Made by a program: the position numbers and the translations under genes. The notes below the pieces were generated by a model. It was not told where the DNA came from, made no database searches, and was given only the letters and a program-made list of their open reading frames with translations. A stretch of DNA of 8,753 bases from Alphaproteobacteria bacterium (GTDB lineage Bacteria > Pseudomonadota > Alphaproteobacteria > Rs-D84), in contig JAFOXU010000061.1 in assembly GCA_017425725.1 (NCBI GenBank), positions 1 to 8,753 on the forward strand. Direction: 5' to 3'. Positions 6,352 to 8,753 of this stretch are shown here, in pieces. Numbering within the stretch: the first letter of the stretch is position 1; each line of letters starts with the position of its first letter.

Positions 6352-6405
6352 TCTAAACCATTATATTTAATTTCTTACCACTGCTAGTATGTAGTGTTAT
6401 GTACA
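6312..6405 (+). repeat. 17-nt imperfect direct repeat across the terminator
   Basis: ATGTAGCGTTATGTACA (6312-6328, in the terminator loop) recurs as ATGTAGTGTTATGTACA (6389-6405) with one difference, 77 bp downstream. In this AT-rich spacer a 17-nt match is unlikely by chance. It could be a remnant of duplication of the terminator region or a protein-binding site; nothing in the window decides between these. Confidence 0.5.
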
Positions 6406-6445
6406 ATTTACCATCGTTTTTATTCAAAAAAATAAATTTACCGTT

Positions 6446-6473
6446 TTGATGCAATCGCATTTTATGATATAAT
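6446..6473 (+). promoter_or_regulatory. Extended -10 promoter for the cysteine-rich gene
   Basis: TTGATG (6446-6451) and a perfect TATAAT (6468-6473) are spaced 16 bp apart, and TGA directly before the -10 gives the extended TGnTATAAT form. Transcription would start near 6480. That leaves a leader of about 130 nt before the GTG at 6608. The promoter lies just downstream of the operon terminator, so the following gene is transcribed independently. Confidence 0.7.
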
Positions 6474-6607
6474 ATTTCCTGAATATAGTCTAAGGGGAAA
6501 TTTTAATAAAATATATAATGTTCTGACAGATTTGCATCGGTGTTGTGCGTGTGTGTCAACAATACTGTGGGCTGCGGAACATAAACGATGGTTATAATGG
6601 TGTTCTG

Positions 6608-8197
6608 GTGCGTCTGATATATGCGTTATTTTCGATAATAATATTACATCTGCCGATGGCTGCATCTGCGGACTATTTAGACGTACAAATTTCTGAATTG
6701 ACCAGGCAAAAACAAGAAAAGATAAAAATCTTGGAAGAATGTCAGAAAAGTAACAAGGGATTTAAAATCGCTGGTTTGACCACATTGGGCGTCAGTACGA
6801 TTGGTGTCGGTGTTAATATTGGCGAAGCGATAATGTTAAAGGGGCAAAAGTCGGATATTGCGGACAAGGAAAAACAATTAGATGAACTGGATTCAAAGAT
6901 ATCAAGCACCAAGATATTAATTGCAGAAAATAATACATGTGGCCCATCAGACTGTCAGGGTGATGGGGATACTGAAGCTGCCAAATTAAACGGTGCGGGT
7001 CCTGTATGTATAAGTAATGTTTGGGCGGTTAAGTCATGTAATTCTGGTTTTGGTGGCCGCCTAAAAAAATGTAAGCGCAAGGGTGTTGAAATAGAGTATT
7101 ATGATGCGTGTACCAAGGATACTTCGTTCGATACCTGTGGTTCAGATATTTGTAATAATGAAGATAAGGAGACCGTAGAGAATAGATTGAATGGAAAGAC
7201 TGCGGTATGTATACAGGGAAATTGGGCGGTTAAGTCATGTAATTCTGGTTTTGGTGGCACCCTAAAAAAATGTAAACGCAAGGGTGTTGAAATAGAGTAT
7301 TATGATGCGTGTACCAAGGATGCTGCGTTCGATACCTGTGGTTCGGCAGAGTGTGATGAAAGCAAACAAGCTTCTAAGTTGGCCGAATTGAATGGTGCCG
7401 GTGCATTGTGTGTAGACAAAGAATGGACAGTACGGACATGTAATAAAGGTTATATTGGTGAAAAGAAACAATGTACACGTGAAGGTACATCGTATGATTT
7501 TTACTTTAAATGTGAGCCAGAGGCAAGTTTTCAATCATGTGGTTCTGCAAATTGTACGGGAGAAGAGGCTGCAGCAATGGAAACTTTGCACGGTAAACCT
7601 GCGATATGTATAAACGATAACTGGGCTGTACAGTCTTGTGATAATGGTTATAGCGGTATAGAACAACAGTGTAACCGTAACGGTGTATTAGTTAAGTATT
7701 ATCATCAGTGCACCGAACAGTCTGGTCGCAACACATGTGGCAGCAGCAATTGCACCGGTGACGGTTCAGCAGAGGCAACCATATTGAACGGCCGTTTACC
7801 AATTTGTGTTGGTGACAGATGGCATGTCACAGTATGTAACGAAGGATATTCTGGTGAAATAACCTCATGTACACGTGATAGTGTTTCGCATTCGTATTAT
7901 GCCAATGGCTGTGCCAAGGTTATTGTTCCAGAAGGTGTTTCAGTAAAGGATTTAGGTGGTGGCGAGTATGAAATTACCATTGAAAGGGGTGATAAAACGA
8001 CAAAAAAAGGCGGTAATACAACAAACGAGGGCGATAAGTACTGCAAGCTGTGCAGCTCCCGGTCCCATCTGTACAGCTGCGATGGCAACGCTGCTGTTAA
8101 TGGTATCAAGTGCATCACTTATAGATATCTCACCTGCGTCAAGCTGTGCAAGTCCATCTTCCATAGTCGCAAGTCCTGTATTAACCTGAACAAGTAG
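6608..8197 (+). CDS. Exported repeat protein with five six-cysteine modules (3' end chimeric)
   Basis: I do not recognise the family. From GTG 6608 the product begins with a good signal peptide (RLIYALFSIIILHLPMAASA, then DYLD). A charged helical segment follows, then a glycine-rich hydrophobic stretch (IAGLTTLGVSTIGVGVNIGE, near 6767-6826) that could span or enter a membrane. A second charged helix (SDIADKEKQLDELDSKIS) leads to five ~66-aa modules from 6938 to about 7915. The module pattern is CGSxxC, LNGxxxxC, WxVxxC, NxGYxG, C, YYxxC. A linker rich in Gly, Thr and Lys follows. The frame stays open upstream to GTG 6545, but no ribosome-binding site is evident there; that at 6608 is also weak, and the signal peptide decides the start. 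Codon use matches the ribosomal genes up to about 8040. Beyond that the frame is antisense to another gene, so the native C-terminus is missing. A secreted, disulfide-rich surface role is inference. Confidence 0.75.
   Translation: MRLIYALFSIIILHLPMAASADYLDVQISELTRQKQEKIKILEECQKSNKGFKIAGLTTLGVSTIGVGVNIGEAIMLKGQKSDIADKEKQLDELDSKISSTKILIAENNTCGPSDCQGDGDTEAAKLNGAGPVCISNVWAVKSCNSGFGGRLKKCKRKGVEIEYYDACTKDTSFDTCGSDICNNEDKETVENRLNGKTAVCIQGNWAVKSCNSGFGGTLKKCKRKGVEIEYYDACTKDAAFDTCGSAECDESKQASKLAELNGAGALCVDKEWTVRTCNKGYIGEKKQCTREGTSYDFYFKCEPEASFQSCGSANCTGEEAAAMETLHGKPAICINDNWAVQSCDNGYSGIEQQCNRNGVLVKYYHQCTEQSGRNTCGSSNCTGDGSAEATILNGRLPICVGDRWHVTVCNEGYSGEITSCTRDSVSHSYYANGCAKVIVPEGVSVKDLGGGEYEITIERGDKTTKKGGNTTNEGDKYCKLCSSRSHLYSCDGNAAVNGIKCITYRYLTCVKLCKSIFHSRKSCINLNK
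6938..7915 (+). repeat. Five tandem ~66-aa cysteine modules
   Basis: Modules begin at the CG(S/P) cysteine at 6938, 7136, 7337, 7538 and 7736, spaced 198, 201, 201 and 198 bp. Each has six cysteines at equivalent positions, with a conserved Trp before the fourth and a (N/D)xG(Y/F)xG stretch after it. Modules 1 and 2 share 123 nt (7021-7143 and 7222-7344) with five differences, while modules 3 to 5 have diverged. The CNxGYxG part recalls EGF-like domains, but the cysteine spacing does not fit them. Confidence 0.9.
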
Positions 8198-8752
8198 TTC
8201 ATTAATCTGCTTAGAAGCAGCTACGAGATCCTCTTTTGACTCTATCTTAATTCCCAGCTCTCCAAGACTTCCAAAAAGCTGAGATAACATTTTGTTATTT
8301 ACCTCTTCATATGCGTCATTTAAGCCAACTTCCACCTTAGAAGTCTCGTTCTCAAGACCGGAAATTATAGCCTGAATCTGTTCTTCTGTAATCCCATATC
8401 CCTTAAGCATTTCAACAAGCTGGGTATTATCTATATTGTTATTAGCTGAAAAATCCGGCTGAAGCTTTGAATCCAACTGGACAAACGAATTAATCATTGT
8501 AGAAATAAGAGTAAGGCTTGTCTGCTGTTCTTTAAGCTCTTGGTATTTTTTCTCTAAATCATCTTTTGTCTTTGCAAGCTCACCTTTTTTATTAATAAGG
8601 TCAGTCACTGTAGTCCCAGTCTGTGCAAGCTGTGCAGATGCACTATTCATCTGGGCCTGTCCCTGTTCTATCTGTGAAGCCCCACTATCAATCTCAGCCT
8701 GTGCTTCATCAAACTTTTTATTGATTGCCCCCTGAATTTTCTCATTTAGTGC
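7952..8752 (-). CDS. Coiled-coil segment of a probable FtsX/MacB-like or YhgE-like membrane protein (partial, foreign)
   Basis: The frame is open from the window's right edge (codon at 8752; an internal ATG lies at 8650, but 34 residues precede it in frame) to a TAA at 7952. The part from 8752 to about 8040 looks like real protein. It is rich in Gln, Ala and Leu heptads such as SGASQIEQGQAQMNSASAQL and in charged coils such as KTKDDLEKKYQELKEQQ. Later come DGLAQLDAGEISISDALDTI and NSSVAIAAVQMGPGAAQLA. Such AQLxxG repeats are typical of the long extracytoplasmic coiled coil in Firmicutes FtsX/MacB-type ABC permeases and YhgE/Pip proteins; the exact family is uncertain. Leucine is CTT in 18 of 26 cases, unlike all other genes here. 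Residues after about 8040 are antisense to the cysteine-rich gene, so the true C-terminus is missing. Confidence 0.6.
   Translation of the reverse strand, partial: ALNEKIQGAINKKFDEAQAEIDSGASQIEQGQAQMNSASAQLAQTGTTVTDLINKKGELAKTKDDLEKKYQELKEQQTSLTLISTMINSFVQLDSKLQPDFSANNNIDNTQLVEMLKGYGITEEQIQAIISGLENETSKVEVGLNDAYEEVNNKMLSQLFGSLGELGIKIESKEDLVAASKQINELLVQVNTGLATMEDGLAQLDAGEISISDALDTINSSVAIAAVQMGPGAAQLAVLIALVCCITAFFCRFITPFNGNFILATT
8030..8045. other. Putative chimeric junction between two genomes
   Basis: Left of about 8040 the + strand gene has host-like codon use. Right of it the - strand gene has a different codon use and a coiled-coil protein that reads sensibly only as far as GAAQLA. Both frames lose plausible protein here and continue only as antisense of the other. 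The 14-nt TGCAAGCTGTGCAG at 8042-8055 recurs at 8624-8637 within the right-hand gene, so that gene's own sequence extends at least to 8042. Confidence 0.7.
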
Positions 8753-8753
8753 A

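Noticed and set aside
6545..6607. GTG at 6545 as the start of the cysteine-rich protein.
   Set aside because: It has no ribosome-binding site and would place 21 polar, cysteine-containing residues before an otherwise ideal signal peptide. It cannot be fully excluded because the site at 6608 is also weak.
6938..7915. The regular ~200-bp repeats as a CRISPR array.
   Set aside because: The period is too long, the units are in-frame coding modules that differ mainly by amino-acid divergence, and there is no repeat/spacer alternation.
7952..8039. Hydrophobic, cysteine-containing C-terminus of the - strand ORF (LIALVCCITAFFCRF) as a transmembrane anchor.
   Set aside because: This part is antisense to the linker and last module of the cysteine-rich gene, whose + strand reading is clearly the real one. 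The hydrophobic stretch is a frame artefact.

Overview
The window holds the second half of a bacterial ribosomal-protein cluster (spc operon and the start of the alpha operon), then one accessory gene, then a fragment that appears to come from a different organism. All ribosomal genes are on the + strand in the order rplX(end)-rplE-rpsN-rpsH-rplF-rplR-rpsE-rpmD-rplO-secY-rpsM-rpsK. The zinc-free ~100-aa S14, the lack of rpmJ after secY and the lack of rpsD after rpsK suit an alphaproteobacterium. The AT-rich composition, the strong TTG preference for leucine and the rearranged downstream end suggest a reduced-genome, perhaps host- or gut-associated lineage. That placement is inference.

Region 1 to 6266 encodes large-subunit (L24, L5, L6, L18, L30, L15) and small-subunit (S14, S8, S5, S13, S11) proteins plus the translocon subunit SecY. 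The cluster differs from the textbook layout in two ways. Several spacers are long (52 to 157 bp) and contain stem-loops, two of which share a 16-nt sequence. Also, adk is absent between secY and rpsM, and rpoA and rplQ are absent after rpsK. A 19-bp perfect hairpin (6291-6351) stands where rpoA would begin, so the transcription unit appears to end there.

Region 6267 to about 8040 contains the terminator, an AT-rich spacer with a convincing extended -10 promoter, and a gene for an exported protein. That protein has a signal peptide, a helical/coiled-coil and glycine-rich hydrophobic segment, and five tandem ~66-aa modules of six cysteines each. I do not recognise the family. The first two modules carry a 123-nt stretch with only five differences.

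Region about 8040 to 8753 reads on the - strand as part of a long coiled-coil protein with (A)QLxxG-type heptads. It resembles the extracytoplasmic coiled-coil part of Firmicutes FtsX/MacB-like or YhgE/Pip-like membrane proteins. It is open to the window edge. Its leucine codons are mostly CTT (18 of 26), whereas rplE uses none. The two genes run tail to tail into each other and each loses its proper 3' end at the same place. The simplest explanation is a chimeric join in a metagenomic assembly; a real insertion or recombination is less likely. The last ~50 residues of the cysteine-rich ORF, and the last ~30 of the - strand ORF, should therefore not be treated as real protein.
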